From positions 1-40,362 of the forward strand of contig CAJSYI010000023.1 in assembly GCA_910573745.1 (NCBI GenBank): DNA of 40,362 nucleotides. The letters are read 5' to 3'. How positions within the stretch are numbered: the stretch's first letter is position 1; each line of letters starts with the position of its first letter. The notes under the pieces are model-generated. The model saw only the letters and a program-made list of their open reading frames with translations, made no database searches and had not been told where the DNA came from. A program made the translations under genes and the position numbers. Positions 25,334-35,231 of the stretch are shown piece by piece. This DNA comes from Muribaculaceae bacterium (lineage in GTDB: Bacteria; Bacteroidota; Bacteroidia; Bacteroidales; Muribaculaceae).

Positions 25334-27937
25334 ATGCAATCAGAAGACAAGATAATTCCGATCAACATCGAATCGGAGATGAAAAGCGCCTACATCGACT
25401 ACAGCATGTCGGTGATAGTCTCGCGTGCCCTTCCTGATGTCAGAGACGGTTTCAAGCCTGTTCACCGCAGGGTGCTTTTCGGCATGAACGAGCTTGGCAA
25501 CCGGTTTTCAGGCGACACCAAGAAATCGGCCCGCATAGTCGGTGAGGTGATGGGTAAATACCATCCCCACGGAGATTCATCAATATACCTTACAATGGTG
25601 CGTATGGCTCAGGAATGGAGCCTTCGCTACCCTTTGGTGTTCGGCCAGGGCAACTTCGGTTCCATCGACGGAGACTCCCCTGCGGCTATGCGTTACACTG
25701 AGGTCAAGCTCGCGAGAATGGGCGAAGAGATGCTACAGGACCTCGAAAAAGAGACAGTGGACTTCGTGCCAAACTTCGACAACACCCTTGCAGAACCATC
25801 GGTGCTTCCCACGCGCATCCCCAACCTTCTTGTCAACGGAGCATCCGGAATCGCGGTCGGCATGGCCACCAATATGCCACCGCACAACCTCGCGGAATCG
25901 CTCAACGCCTCACTCGCGCTTATCGACAACCCGGATCTTGACGTGGACGGGCTGATGGAATACATCAAAGCCCCTGATTTCCCCACGGGCGGAGAGATAT
26001 TCGGAATGCAGGGTGTGCGCGACGCTTTCGAGACCGGACGAGGACGAATCATAATCCGCGCAAAGGCTGAAATCGAATCTGACGGAACGCATGACCAAAT
26101 CATAATCTCCGAGATACCGTACGGAGTGGTCAAGAACGACCTCGTGAAGAGCATTGCCGACCTTGTGGAAGACAAGAAGATAGAAGGCATAGCCGACATC
26201 ACCGACACTTCCGCCAGGGGGCAGATGCACATCGCAATCGACATCAAACGCGATGCAAACGCACGGGTGGTTCTCAACAAGCTATACAAACTCACGCAGC
26301 TGCAGACGTCATTCAGCGTCAACAACGTGGCTTTGGTCAACGGGCGTCCCAGAACCCTAAACCTTAAAGAGCTGCTACAGGCTTTCATCGACCACAGACA
26401 CGAGGTGGTGATACGCCGCACAATCTATGACAAGCGGAAGGCGGAAGAACGTGCCCATATCATTCAAGGATTGATCATAGCCTGCGACAACATCGACGAG
26501 GTGATAAGCATAATCCGGTCTTCGCGGACTGAAGAGATAGCTCGCGGACGTCTTTCAGAGCGGTTCGACCTTGACGATGTGCAGACCCACGCCATCGTCG
26601 ATATGCGCATAGGACGCCTTACCGGACTGTCAATCGAGAAGCTTCACGAAGAATATGACGAGCTGATGCGCCAGATAGCATTCTTCAACGAGATTCTCAC
26701 CGACGACGAGACCTGCCGCAAAGTGATGAAGGATGAGCTGATTGAAATCCGCGACAAATACGGCGATGAACGCCGCACGAAGATCAACCAGTTCTCCGGC
26801 GACCTGAGCGCAGAAGATTTTTACCCTGATGACGAAATGATAATCACCATTTCCCATCTGGGCTACATCAAGCGGACTCCGCTCAGCGACTTCCGCGCCC
26901 AGCATCGAGGCGGAGTCGGGGCAAAAGGCAGCGACACTCGCGATTCGGACTTCATAGAACACATATATCCGGCATCCAACCACAATTATATGCTCTTCTT
27001 CACCCAGAAAGGGCGTTGTTATTGGCTGAAGGTATATGAAATACCGGAATGCGCCAAAAATTCAAAAGGACGTGCCATCCAAAACCTCCTCAACATAGAA
27101 GCCGACGACTGTGTGAACGCGTTCATCCGTGTCAAGCATCTCAATGACCCGGAATACACCAATTCGCACAATCTCATATTCTGCACCAAGAAGGGCGTGA
27201 TAAAGAAGACTCCTCTTGAAGCCTATTCACGCCCCAGAGCCAACGGTGTCAATGCAATCATAATCCGCGAAGACGACCAACTGATCCAAGTGCGCCTCAC
27301 CGACGGGCATTCGGAAGTAATCATGGCCGACCGCGACGGACGCGCCATCCGCTTCCCTGAATCCACAGTCCGCGAAATGGGACGCATGTCAACAGGTGTG
27401 CGCGGCATGACGTTGGGAGAAGACGGCGACGAAGTAATCGGAATGATAACCATGACCGGCAATCCCGATGAAACCGTAATGGTGGTGTCGGAAAAGGGAT
27501 ACGGCAAACGATCCGCACTTGAAGATTACCGAATAACCAACAGGGGCGGCAAAGGAGTTAAGACAATTGCCGTCACCGAAAAGACCGGAAACCTTGTTGC
27601 CATCAAAAACGTTGATGACTCCAACGATTTAATGATCATCAACCAGAGCGGAATCACGTTGCGTCTGCCCGTCTCCGGCATCCGCGTCATGGGTCGAGCC
27701 ACCCAAGGCGTGAAGCTGATTGACCTCACGAAGCGCGGCGACCGCATAGCTTCCGTATGCAAAGTGGACTCAGACCCGGAAGAGGCCGCAATGGAGGAAG
27801 CAATAGACGACGTTGCAGCAGACGAACGGATGAAAGCCGACAATGCTGAGGCTATGGCCGAAACAGATGCATACGACGCCCAGGACAACCAGGCCTACAC
27901 GGATGACTATGAAGAAACCGTGGAAACAACGGATTAA
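25334..27937 (+). CDS. gyrA: DNA gyrase subunit A
   Basis: The DNA-cleaving half of gyrase, which introduces negative supercoils. The 867-residue protein has the N-terminal winged-helix/tower domain (YIDYSMSVIVSRALPDVRDG, KPVHRRVLFGM) and the catalytic tyrosine Y121 in AAMRYTEVKL. The C-terminal beta-pinwheel has repeated blades and a degenerate GyrA box, QHRGGVGAKG. The last 50 residues are highly acidic, as is common in Bacteroidota. In the quinolone region Ser82 is present, but the position matching E. coli Asp87 is Leu86, and the Asp of the usual LVDGQGNFG is Phe103. The complete blade set and box favour GyrA over ParC. A TPR protein gene follows 56 bases downstream. Confidence 0.92.
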   Translation: MQSEDKIIPINIESEMKSAYIDYSMSVIVSRALPDVRDGFKPVHRRVLFGMNELGNRFSGDTKKSARIVGEVMGKYHPHGDSSIYLTMVRMAQEWSLRYPLVFGQGNFGSIDGDSPAAMRYTEVKLARMGEEMLQDLEKETVDFVPNFDNTLAEPSVLPTRIPNLLVNGASGIAVGMATNMPPHNLAESLNASLALIDNPDLDVDGLMEYIKAPDFPTGGEIFGMQGVRDAFETGRGRIIIRAKAEIESDGTHDQIIISEIPYGVVKNDLVKSIADLVEDKKIEGIADITDTSARGQMHIAIDIKRDANARVVLNKLYKLTQLQTSFSVNNVALVNGRPRTLNLKELLQAFIDHRHEVVIRRTIYDKRKAEERAHIIQGLIIACDNIDEVISIIRSSRTEEIARGRLSERFDLDDVQTHAIVDMRIGRLTGLSIEKLHEEYDELMRQIAFFNEILTDDETCRKVMKDELIEIRDKYGDERRTKINQFSGDLSAEDFYPDDEMIITISHLGYIKRTPLSDFRAQHRGGVGAKGSDTRDSDFIEHIYPASNHNYMLFFTQKGRCYWLKVYEIPECAKNSKGRAIQNLLNIEADDCVNAFIRVKHLNDPEYTNSHNLIFCTKKGVIKKTPLEAYSRPRANGVNAIIIREDDQLIQVRLTDGHSEVIMADRDGRAIRFPESTVREMGRMSTGVRGMTLGEDGDEVIGMITMTGNPDETVMVVSEKGYGKRSALEDYRITNRGGKGVKTIAVTEKTGNLVAIKNVDDSNDLMIINQSGITLRLPVSGIRVMGRATQGVKLIDLTKRGDRIASVCKVDSDPEEAAMEEAIDDVAADERMKADNAEAMAETDAYDAQDNQAYTDDYEETVETTD

Positions 27938-27993
27938 ACCTACAAGGTTTTGTTACGTCTCTTAAAAAAACAAGAAACCAAACACTTTAAGAT

Positions 27994-29121
27994 ATGAAGA
28001 AAACATTCGCCATCGCGCTTTGTGTTGCTGCCGCAGGCAGCCTCTGCGCCCAAAACAACGACGAACTCAAACAGCTCGTCGAGCAAGGCAACAAGGAATT
28101 CAGCGAGTATGACAAAATGCTCCTCAAGCAACAGATAGACCCGGCATCAGTCGATGCCAACCAGATGGGCCAGACGTTGCTGAACGGCTACGGCCTCCTT
28201 ATGAAGGCTCTCCCGCTCGATTCAGTTCCTAATGCAAAAGGCAAAGTCAACCCCAAGAACTCCAAAAAAATAGTCAATACTATTCTCGGGCACGCCAACG
28301 ACTTCTTCAATGTAGGCGGAAGCCTGTTCAACAGCCAGCATTACTATCCGCAGGCATACGAGGCATTTATGGTTTATGCCGATATGCCAGGCGTGGCTGC
28401 GCTGGCCAAGTCAGGTGAACAGATCAACGAGTCGCAACGCGCCACGGCTTACTTCAATGCCGGTCTCGCAGCTTATTCCGGAAACGAAGTGACAAAAAGC
28501 GCCGAAGCCTTCAAGAAGGCGCGTCTCAACAACTACGAGCAGCCAGAGGCATACATTTATGAAATAGCATGCTGGCAAAGCATGATGCAGAAAGACTCAA
28601 CACTTGAGGTGCAGGCTCAACGCAACATCAACGAAATCGCAAAGGCAGGCTTCGACAAGTTCGGCATTGCCCAACCCGTATTCCTCAACAATCTCGTCAA
28701 TTCGATGATAACCGACAACAAGGGAGCCGAAGCGCTTGCCCTCGTCAAAGGGGAAGTCGAAAAGAATCCGGAAAACGCGAATCTGCACGGACTGCTCGGC
28801 TTCATCTACGACAGGATGGAGAATGACGCAGAGTCAGAAGCGGCCTACCGCAAGGCTGCCTCAATCGCCGATGCGGATTATGAGACCCTGCTCAACTCTG
28901 CAAAGAAGATTTTCCGCACAGGAACCGAAAAGTGGAATCTTATCGAAGGCAATTCCGCCGAGGCTCGTGAACAACGCAACAACGTCAAGGTCAATTATTT
29001 CGAAGCTGCCAAAGCCATAGCTGAAAAAGCCAAGGCAATCCGGGGCGACAAGCCAGACAACACGCTAAATTATCTCCTCGACAGCATCCAGTACAATCTG
29101 GACACTTATTTCCAGCAGTAA
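27994..29121 (+). CDS. secreted tetratricopeptide-repeat protein
   Basis: A 375-residue protein with a cleavable signal peptide (MKKTFAIALCVAAAGSLCAQ, cut probably after Ala-19) and helical repeats, so it is likely periplasmic. The repeat-like parts include RATAYFNAGLAAYSGNEVTKS, then KSAEAFKKARLNNYEQPEAY and NANLHGLLGFIYDRMEND, spaced as TPR units over about residues 140-310. The first part (20-130) shows no known domain. TPRs usually mediate protein contacts, and no enzymatic residues are seen. It lies in the same direction as gyrA, with no clear promoter of its own, and ends at a strong terminator. Confidence 0.8.
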   Translation: MKKTFAIALCVAAAGSLCAQNNDELKQLVEQGNKEFSEYDKMLLKQQIDPASVDANQMGQTLLNGYGLLMKALPLDSVPNAKGKVNPKNSKKIVNTILGHANDFFNVGGSLFNSQHYYPQAYEAFMVYADMPGVAALAKSGEQINESQRATAYFNAGLAAYSGNEVTKSAEAFKKARLNNYEQPEAYIYEIACWQSMMQKDSTLEVQAQRNINEIAKAGFDKFGIAQPVFLNNLVNSMITDNKGAEALALVKGEVEKNPENANLHGLLGFIYDRMENDAESEAAYRKAASIADADYETLLNSAKKIFRTGTEKWNLIEGNSAEAREQRNNVKVNYFEAAKAIAEKAKAIRGDKPDNTLNYLLDSIQYNLDTYFQQ

Positions 29122-29149
29122 ATCAGTCAGACTGTACAAAATACATCAC

Positions 29150-29184
29150 GTCCGGCACTCACAGACAGTGCCGGACTTTTTTTC
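29150..29184 (+). terminator. intrinsic terminator after the TPR gene
   Basis: A 10-bp stem (29150-29159 with 29167-29176, 7-base loop) is followed by eight T. Confidence 0.9.
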
Positions 29185-29239
29185 ACAGTTTTTTGCCATA
29201 AACTGCATCATACCCCAATGATACGAGAAAAAAAATTCG

Positions 29240-29247
29240 TACCTTTG
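29240..29247 (+). promoter_or_regulatory. -7 element for the purH-mre operon
   Basis: TACCTTTG fits TAnnTTTG about 87 bases before purH. No clear -33 element at 19-21 bases upstream. The leader contains complementary AACCG/CGGTT arms, but I recognise no riboswitch. Confidence 0.5.
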
Positions 29248-29333
29248 CAGTCTAAAACCGTGTGGACAGGCGGTTGAGGCCCGATGATGCCGATTGCGCC
29301 TGATTCTACTGTTACAACTTTCTGCATCGAAAA

Positions 29334-30851
29334 ATGAAAAGAATCAACTCCGCATTAATCTCGGTCTATCATAAAGACGGTCTCCTCCCTATACTCCAAC
29401 TTCTCAGCAAAGAAGGCGTAAAGCTTTATTCCACAGGGGGAACCCATAAATTCATCGAAGAGCAGGGCTTTGAATGCACTGCAGTGGAAAGCCTGACTGG
29501 CTACCCGTCGATTTTCGGCGGAAGGGTCAAGACGCTCCATCCCGGAGTGATGGGCGGAATCCTTATGCGCCGTGACAATGCCGACGACGCTCAGCAGGCA
29601 GTAAAATATTCCATACCGGAAATAGACCTCGTTGTAGTAGACCTCTACCCTTTCAGCGAGACCGTTGCCAATCCTGATGCTACCGAACAAGACATCATCG
29701 AGAAAATAGATATAGGCGGCATATCGCTCATCCGTGCCGCCGCCAAGAATTTTGCCGATGTGGTGATTGTCGCTTCCAAAGCTCAATACGCCCCCCTGCA
29801 ATCAATTCTTGAGAAACAAGGTGCAGAAACGTCGCTGGAACAACGCCAGGCATTCGCAAGAATGGCTTTCGGGGTCAGCTCTGCCTACGACAGCGCAATC
29901 TTCAACTGGATGGACCGTGAAGCGAATTCATCGCTTCGCCTTACCGTTGACGGCTCAAAACACTTACGCTACGGTGAGAACCCTCATCAGGGAGCACGAT
30001 TCTACGGAGAATTCGACAAGATGTTCACTCAGCTCCACGGCAAGGAGATAAGCTACAACAATTTCCTTGACATAGATGCCGCAGTAAGCCTCATCAAAGA
30101 ATTCGACAAACCGACGTTCGCCGTCCTCAAACACAACAACGCCTGCGGCATAGCATCGCGTGGCTCGATTTCGGAGGCTTGGGATGCAGCCCTCGCCTGC
30201 GACCCGGTATCGGCTTTCGGAGGCGTGCTCGTCTGCAACGGAGAAATACAGCCGGAAGCAGCTGAAAAAATCAGCAAGATATTCTTTGAAGTGATTATCG
30301 CTCCCGGCTATGCAGCTGAAGCATTGGAGATACTGAAGCAGAAAAAGAACCGCATAATCCTTCTCGCGAAAGAACTGGATATGCCAATCAAGCGTTACCG
30401 CTCAGCACTTAACGGAATCCTTGAGCAGGATGCCGACTTCAAGACCGAAGACAGCAACGACATGCGCATAGTCACGACGGCAAAACCTGACGATGCACAG
30501 ACCAAAGACCTCATTTTCGCCAACAAGGTCGTGAAACATTCCAAAAGCAATGCCATAGTGCTTGCCAAAGGTCTTCAGCTGATGGCATCCGGTGTCGGAC
30601 AGACCTCACGCGTCGATGCCCTGAAGCAGGCAATAGAGAAAGCGCGCAGCTTCGGGTTCGACCTCAAAGGAGCGTCAATGGCTTCCGACGCGTTCTTCCC
30701 GTTCTCAGACTGCGTGGAGATAGCCCACGAGGCAGGCATCGAGGCCGTAGTCCATCCAGGAGGAAGCATTCGCGACCAGGAATCCATCGATTTCTGCGAA
30801 ACCAACAGAATGACTATGGCCATCACCGGCAACCGCCATTTCCGCCATTGA
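29334..30851 (+). CDS. purH: bifunctional AICAR transformylase / IMP cyclohydrolase
   Basis: Catalyses the last two steps of purine synthesis, giving IMP. The 505-residue protein has the N-terminal cyclohydrolase (MGS-like) domain with ALISVYHKDGL, LYSTGGTHKF, GRVKTLHPGVMGGIL and LYPF. The C-terminal transformylase domain has LRYGENPHQGARFY and the catalytic pair K266 H267 in AVLKHNNACGIA. ASDAFFPFSD, the final GIEAVVHPGGSIRDQES and ITGNRHFRH are standard. Length fits the family. It is followed 48 bases later by mreB without a visible terminator or promoter, so the rod-shape genes are probably on the same transcript. Confidence 0.97.
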   Translation: MKRINSALISVYHKDGLLPILQLLSKEGVKLYSTGGTHKFIEEQGFECTAVESLTGYPSIFGGRVKTLHPGVMGGILMRRDNADDAQQAVKYSIPEIDLVVVDLYPFSETVANPDATEQDIIEKIDIGGISLIRAAAKNFADVVIVASKAQYAPLQSILEKQGAETSLEQRQAFARMAFGVSSAYDSAIFNWMDREANSSLRLTVDGSKHLRYGENPHQGARFYGEFDKMFTQLHGKEISYNNFLDIDAAVSLIKEFDKPTFAVLKHNNACGIASRGSISEAWDAALACDPVSAFGGVLVCNGEIQPEAAEKISKIFFEVIIAPGYAAEALEILKQKKNRIILLAKELDMPIKRYRSALNGILEQDADFKTEDSNDMRIVTTAKPDDAQTKDLIFANKVVKHSKSNAIVLAKGLQLMASGVGQTSRVDALKQAIEKARSFGFDLKGASMASDAFFPFSDCVEIAHEAGIEAVVHPGGSIRDQESIDFCETNRMTMAITGNRHFRH

Positions 30852-30899
30852 TCAGGCATTCATCCGAAACATACACCCGATTATTCATCTGACAGATAA

Positions 30900-31925
30900 A
30901 TGGGACTTTTTTCATTCACACAAGAGATAGCGATGGATCTTGGCACAGCCAATTCCATCATAATTCATAACGACAAAATCGTAGTAGACGAGCCGTCGGT
31001 CGTCGCCATCGAGAACAAGACCGACAAGCTCCTTGCAGTAGGAACACCCGCGCACCAGATGGAGGGCAAAGAACCTCCGGGCATACGCACCATACGTCCG
31101 CTGCGCGACGGCGCAATAGCCGATTTCAACGCGGCGGAGCAGATGATACGCGGAATGGTGAAGATGGTAAGCTCCAAGCGCCGTTGGAGCTGGTTCTCGC
31201 CTTCTTTGCGCATAGTGGTCTGCATACCTTCCGGCTCCACAGAAGTGGAAATCCGCGCAGTGCGCGATTCAAGCGAACATGCCGGAGGCCGGGATGTGTA
31301 TATGATCTATGAACCGATGGCGGCCGCCCTCGGCATCGGACTTGACGTGGAGGCTCCGCAGGGCAACATGATTGTGGACATAGGCGGCGGTTCAACCGAA
31401 ATTGCGGTCATTTCACTCGGTGGAATCGTATGCAACAAAAGCATACGTCTGGCAGGCAATACTCTGACAGCCGACATCCAGGAACATATGGGCCGTGTCC
31501 ACAACCTCAAGGTAGGGCCGACAATGGCCGAACAAATAAAGATCAATGTCGGATCTGCGCTCCCGGTGCTTGAAGACGCCCCTGAACCGTTTGTCGTCTG
31601 CGGCCCGAACAAGTCAAGTGCACTCCCGATGGAAGTGCCGGTAACGTACGAAGAAATCTCCCGCTGCATAGAGAAATCGGTAGTGAAGATTGAAGAGGCC
31701 GTGCTTGACGCCCTAGACTCCACACCGCCTGAACTCTATGCCGACATAGTCCACAACGGCATATACCTTGCCGGAGGCGGAGCCCTTCTGCGTGGACTTG
31801 CAAAGCGTTTCACAGACAAAATCGGAATAGAATTCAAGATAGCCGAAGACCCGCTGCATGCAGTGGCCAAAGGAACAGGCGTGGCACTCAAGAACATCAA
31901 CAAATTCTCGTTCCTGATACGTTGA
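30900..31925 (+). CDS. mreB: rod shape-determining actin homologue
   Basis: An actin-like ATPase that forms membrane filaments and directs sidewall peptidoglycan synthesis. The 341-residue protein starts with a short amphipathic MGLFSFTQE, then the phosphate-1 loop MDLGTANSIIIH, VDEPSVVAIE, the phosphate-2 loop VDIGGGSTEIAVISLGG, and the adenosine motif LAGGGALLRGLAKRF. All nucleotide motifs are intact. It precedes mreC, mreD, mrdA and rodA, which together form the elongasome set. Confidence 0.97.
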   Translation: MGLFSFTQEIAMDLGTANSIIIHNDKIVVDEPSVVAIENKTDKLLAVGTPAHQMEGKEPPGIRTIRPLRDGAIADFNAAEQMIRGMVKMVSSKRRWSWFSPSLRIVVCIPSGSTEVEIRAVRDSSEHAGGRDVYMIYEPMAAALGIGLDVEAPQGNMIVDIGGGSTEIAVISLGGIVCNKSIRLAGNTLTADIQEHMGRVHNLKVGPTMAEQIKINVGSALPVLEDAPEPFVVCGPNKSSALPMEVPVTYEEISRCIEKSVVKIEEAVLDALDSTPPELYADIVHNGIYLAGGGALLRGLAKRFTDKIGIEFKIAEDPLHAVAKGTGVALKNINKFSFLIR

Positions 31926-31998
31926 TATGCAGTAACATAAGTTAATTAATCTGAGTTGTCCCCGATTCGAGGCTTCCGGTCAGAGACGACATTCCGGT

Positions 31999-32844
31999 AT
32001 GAGGAATCTGCTCAATTTTCTGATGAAATACAGCACGTGGTTTGTTTTTGCATTCTACGTGCTGGTGAGTCTTATCCTCCTTTTCAGCTTCAATACGTAC
32101 CAAGGGGCGGTCTATCTTACTTCAGCCAATGCGGTAACCGGCTCGGTCAATGAAGCCACATCTGAAATCACAGGATATTTCAACCTCAGGAAAATCAATG
32201 AGTCGCTGCAGGCGAGCAACGCTGCGCTTGAAAACAAGGTGCTTAACCTCACAAATGAAATCAACCATCTCAAAACGTTGGTTGACGACAGTGTGAGATA
32301 CGCCGGACTTCCACCTCGATTCGACTACGTTACAGCTGCCGTGATAAACAACAGCACACGCCGCCCTCGAAATTACTTCACCATAAATAAAGGACGAGCC
32401 GACGGAATCGCCCCCGGAATGGGAGTTGTGGATCAGAACGGCGTGGTCGGAATCGTAAACGTATGCGGCAACCATACTTCAAGGGTGATTTCCGTGCTTA
32501 CCAAAGACCAGCCTTTTTCCGTAAAGATAAAAGGGACCCAGTTTGTAGGATCCCTCGCATGGAAAGAGAACGATGCGCAGTCGGCCTGGGTGGAAGAGAT
32601 TCCACGGCATGCACGCTACCGCATAGGGGACACCATAGTCACCAGCGGATTTTCCACTGCTTTCCCCGAAGGAATCCCGGTGGGCACAGTCATGGCGCAG
32701 GTAAAAAGCGGAGACAGCAACTTCTTTACCCTAAAGGTGCACCTCAGCTCTGACTTCAACCACCTGAGCACAGTAAGGGTAATAAAAGACAGTCTCAAAC
32801 CGGAACTTGACATGCTACAGAGATTCGACCGAAAGGAGGAATGA
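31999..32844 (+). CDS. mreC: rod shape-determining protein MreC
   Basis: A bitopic membrane protein linking MreB to the periplasmic wall synthases. The 281 residues show one N-terminal TM helix (about 10-33), a coiled coil (about 55-95, NESLQASNAALENKVLNLTN region), and two beta domains. The latter have NYFTINKGRADGIAPGMGVV and DTIVTSGFSTAFPEGIPVG, the typical MreC glycine-rich phrases. The start is the ATG at 31999; 73 bases separate it from mreB. mreD follows 12 bases downstream. Confidence 0.93.
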   Translation: MRNLLNFLMKYSTWFVFAFYVLVSLILLFSFNTYQGAVYLTSANAVTGSVNEATSEITGYFNLRKINESLQASNAALENKVLNLTNEINHLKTLVDDSVRYAGLPPRFDYVTAAVINNSTRRPRNYFTINKGRADGIAPGMGVVDQNGVVGIVNVCGNHTSRVISVLTKDQPFSVKIKGTQFVGSLAWKENDAQSAWVEEIPRHARYRIGDTIVTSGFSTAFPEGIPVGTVMAQVKSGDSNFFTLKVHLSSDFNHLSTVRVIKDSLKPELDMLQRFDRKEE

Positions 32845-32856
32845 ACAAAAGTACAT

Positions 32857-33381
32857 ATGGACAAACGAATAATACATATCGCAGTCCTATTCGTGACTAT
32901 CTTGCTCGCACAGATACTGATATTCAACCATATCCTGTTGTTCGGGATAGCGGCGCCTCTTGTGCTGGTCTACTTCATAGTGCGCACTCCTATAGATATG
33001 GGCACCAACATACTGCTTACGTTATCATTCCTGCTGGGACTGGCAGTAGACATCTGTTCCGACACTCCAGGGCTGAACGCGCTTGCATGCACGTTGACCG
33101 CAGTCGTGAAAAAACCTGTGTTCTACGCGTATGTACAGCATGACGACAGGATGAAAGGAATAACACCCAACATCCTTACCCTCGGGCTGGCAGACTATTG
33201 CAAATACCTGTTCACCATAACAGGAATATTCTCTTTCCTCGTTTTCTCAATCGAGTATTTCTCCTTTGCCGACATCAAAGAGATATTCATACTGACGCTC
33301 GGAAGCACGGCTCTGACTTTTCTCCTGCTTCTTGGCACAGACAGTCTCGTAACAATACGGCATGACCGCAGATCGAAATGA
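32857..33381 (+). CDS. mreD: rod shape-determining protein MreD
   Basis: A 174-residue membrane protein with about five hydrophobic helices (around residues 5-40, 48-70, 100-130, 140-165). MreD sequences are poorly conserved, and the call rests on size, topology and position between mreC and the PBP2 gene. The pattern LAQILIFNHILLFGIAAP near the start resembles Bacteroidales MreD. The stop overlaps the mrdA start by 4 bases (ATGA). Confidence 0.85.
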   Translation: MDKRIIHIAVLFVTILLAQILIFNHILLFGIAAPLVLVYFIVRTPIDMGTNILLTLSFLLGLAVDICSDTPGLNALACTLTAVVKKPVFYAYVQHDDRMKGITPNILTLGLADYCKYLFTITGIFSFLVFSIEYFSFADIKEIFILTLGSTALTFLLLLGTDSLVTIRHDRRSK

Positions 33382-35231
33382 GGAAAGACTACGTTCTTGA
33401 GAAAAGGAAATTCGTCATAGGCGGATTCATAACCCTTATTGTGGTCATCTACCTTTTCAGACTGTTCAACCTTCAGGTAGGAGATGACAAATACAAGGAA
33501 CACGCCGACAGCAACGCATTCCTTAAAAGAGTGATATACCCGGCACGCGGACTGGTGTACGACCGCAACGACAAGCTGCTGGTCTTCAATCAGCCTGCCT
33601 ATGACGTGATGCTCATCCCGAAAGACGTGGCGGAATTCGACACGGCATCGCTGTGCCGCGTCCTTAATCTCTCCCGCCAGGAACTCGATGAAAAATGGGC
33701 CGCCATGAAGAATCCCCGCAAGAACCCTGGATATTCCGCCTACACCCCTCAGAAACTTCTCTCCCACCTCTCTGCTGAAGACTACGGCAGACTTTCAGAA
33801 AAACTGTATCTCTTCCCCGGTTTCTTCATACAGAAACGCACAGTGCGCCAATACAACTATACGGTGGCGTCAAACATTCTCGGAAACATCCGTGAGGTTT
33901 CTGGCCATGACCTTGAGAAAGACCGTTATTATCGTTCGGGCGACTACACCGGCGATCTCGGCGTGGAAAAAAGCTATGAGCGTGTCCTGCGCGGCGAAAA
34001 AGGCATGGAAATCCTTATGAAGGATGCAAGCGGAAGGATAAAGGGCAAATACGAAAACGGCATCCACGACGTGGCTCCCACCTCTGGCAGAAACCTGAAG
34101 CTTTCCATAGACGTCGATCTCCAGCAATACGGAGAACAGCTTATGCAGGGCAAAATCGGCGCAATCGTGGCCATCGAGCCTGCCACCGGGGAAATACTTG
34201 CGCTCGTGACGTCGCCTAATTACGACCCGTCCCTTCTTGTCGGAAAGGAACGCGGCAAAAACTATTCCGAGCTTGTAAAGAATCCCTACAAACCTCTATA
34301 CGACCGGGCATTGCAGGGAATGTACCCTCCTGGCTCCACCTTCAAGCCCACCCAAGGACTCATATTCCTTCAGGAAGGCATAGTAACCCCCGGCACTGCA
34401 TACCCGTGCTACAGGGGATACGTCAACGGTCTGCGTGTCGGATGCCACGGACACGGCTCTCCCATAGCGCTTAAGCCGGCACTCGCCACGTCGTGCAACG
34501 CCTATTTCTGCTGGGGACTAAAGAATATGATTGACAAGCGCGGCACCAATGCATCAGCGCAGCTCACCAAGTGGAAAGACTATATGGTGGAGATGGGCTA
34601 CGGCTACCGGCTCGGCATAGACCTTCCTCATGAAAGCCGGGGATTCATACCGAACGCCGATTTCTACAGCAAGTCGTTCCGCGGGGCCAACTGGCGCGCC
34701 AACTCCATAATATCGATTTCGATAGGCCAAGGAGAAGTGCTTGCTACTCCGCTCCAGATTGCCAATCTGTGTGCCACAATCGCGAACCGGGGATATTTCT
34801 ACACGCCCCACATAGTAAAGGAAATCTCCGACACTGTAATCGACTCCTCTTTCAGGAAAAGGCACAAGCCTGACATCAGGCGTCAGCACTACGAACTCGT
34901 GGCGGAAGGCATGCGGATGGCCGTGCTGGGCGGCACATGCCGAGGGGCGAACATACCCGGCATCGAGGTCTGCGGCAAGACAGGCACGGCACAGAATCCC
35001 CACGGGCGCGACCACAGCGCGTTTATGGGATTCGCACCGTACAAGAATCCGAAGATTGCCGTTGCCGTATATGTTGAGAACGCCGGATTCGGTGCAGCAT
35101 TCGGTGTCCCCATAGGCAGCCTTATGATAGAGAAATATCTCCACGGTTCCATCTCTGCTGGAAGAAAAGCGGTGGAGACACGAATGTTGAACTCTAATAC
35201 GATATATTCAAGTGGAGTCAAAAAACACTGA
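33378..35231 (+). CDS. mrdA: penicillin-binding protein 2 (elongasome transpeptidase)
   Basis: The class B PBP that crosslinks sidewall peptidoglycan with RodA. The 617-residue protein has an N-terminal TM helix (about 12-32), the PBP dimerisation domain (RGLVYDRNDKLLVFNQPAYD and following), and the transpeptidase domain. The latter contains S320 in YPPGSTFKP, the SCN triad in LATSCNAYF, and K534 in VCGKTGTAQ. All catalytic motifs are intact. It is coupled to mreD at its start, and its end overlaps the probable GTG start of rodA by 20 bases. Confidence 0.96.
   Translation: MRKDYVLEKRKFVIGGFITLIVVIYLFRLFNLQVGDDKYKEHADSNAFLKRVIYPARGLVYDRNDKLLVFNQPAYDVMLIPKDVAEFDTASLCRVLNLSRQELDEKWAAMKNPRKNPGYSAYTPQKLLSHLSAEDYGRLSEKLYLFPGFFIQKRTVRQYNYTVASNILGNIREVSGHDLEKDRYYRSGDYTGDLGVEKSYERVLRGEKGMEILMKDASGRIKGKYENGIHDVAPTSGRNLKLSIDVDLQQYGEQLMQGKIGAIVAIEPATGEILALVTSPNYDPSLLVGKERGKNYSELVKNPYKPLYDRALQGMYPPGSTFKPTQGLIFLQEGIVTPGTAYPCYRGYVNGLRVGCHGHGSPIALKPALATSCNAYFCWGLKNMIDKRGTNASAQLTKWKDYMVEMGYGYRLGIDLPHESRGFIPNADFYSKSFRGANWRANSIISISIGQGEVLATPLQIANLCATIANRGYFYTPHIVKEISDTVIDSSFRKRHKPDIRRQHYELVAEGMRMAVLGGTCRGANIPGIEVCGKTGTAQNPHGRDHSAFMGFAPYKNPKIAVAVYVENAGFGAAFGVPIGSLMIEKYLHGSISAGRKAVETRMLNSNTIYSSGVKKH

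Noticed and set aside
29254..29333. Possible purine riboswitch in the purH leader
   Set aside because: Apart from a short AACCG/CGGTT pairing, I see none of the conserved core of known purine-sensing riboswitches.
32841..33143. Open frame with an ATG overlapping the mreC stop
   Set aside because: It is out of frame with the membrane helices of mreD, whose ATG is at 32857; the alternative product is arginine-rich and unlike MreD.
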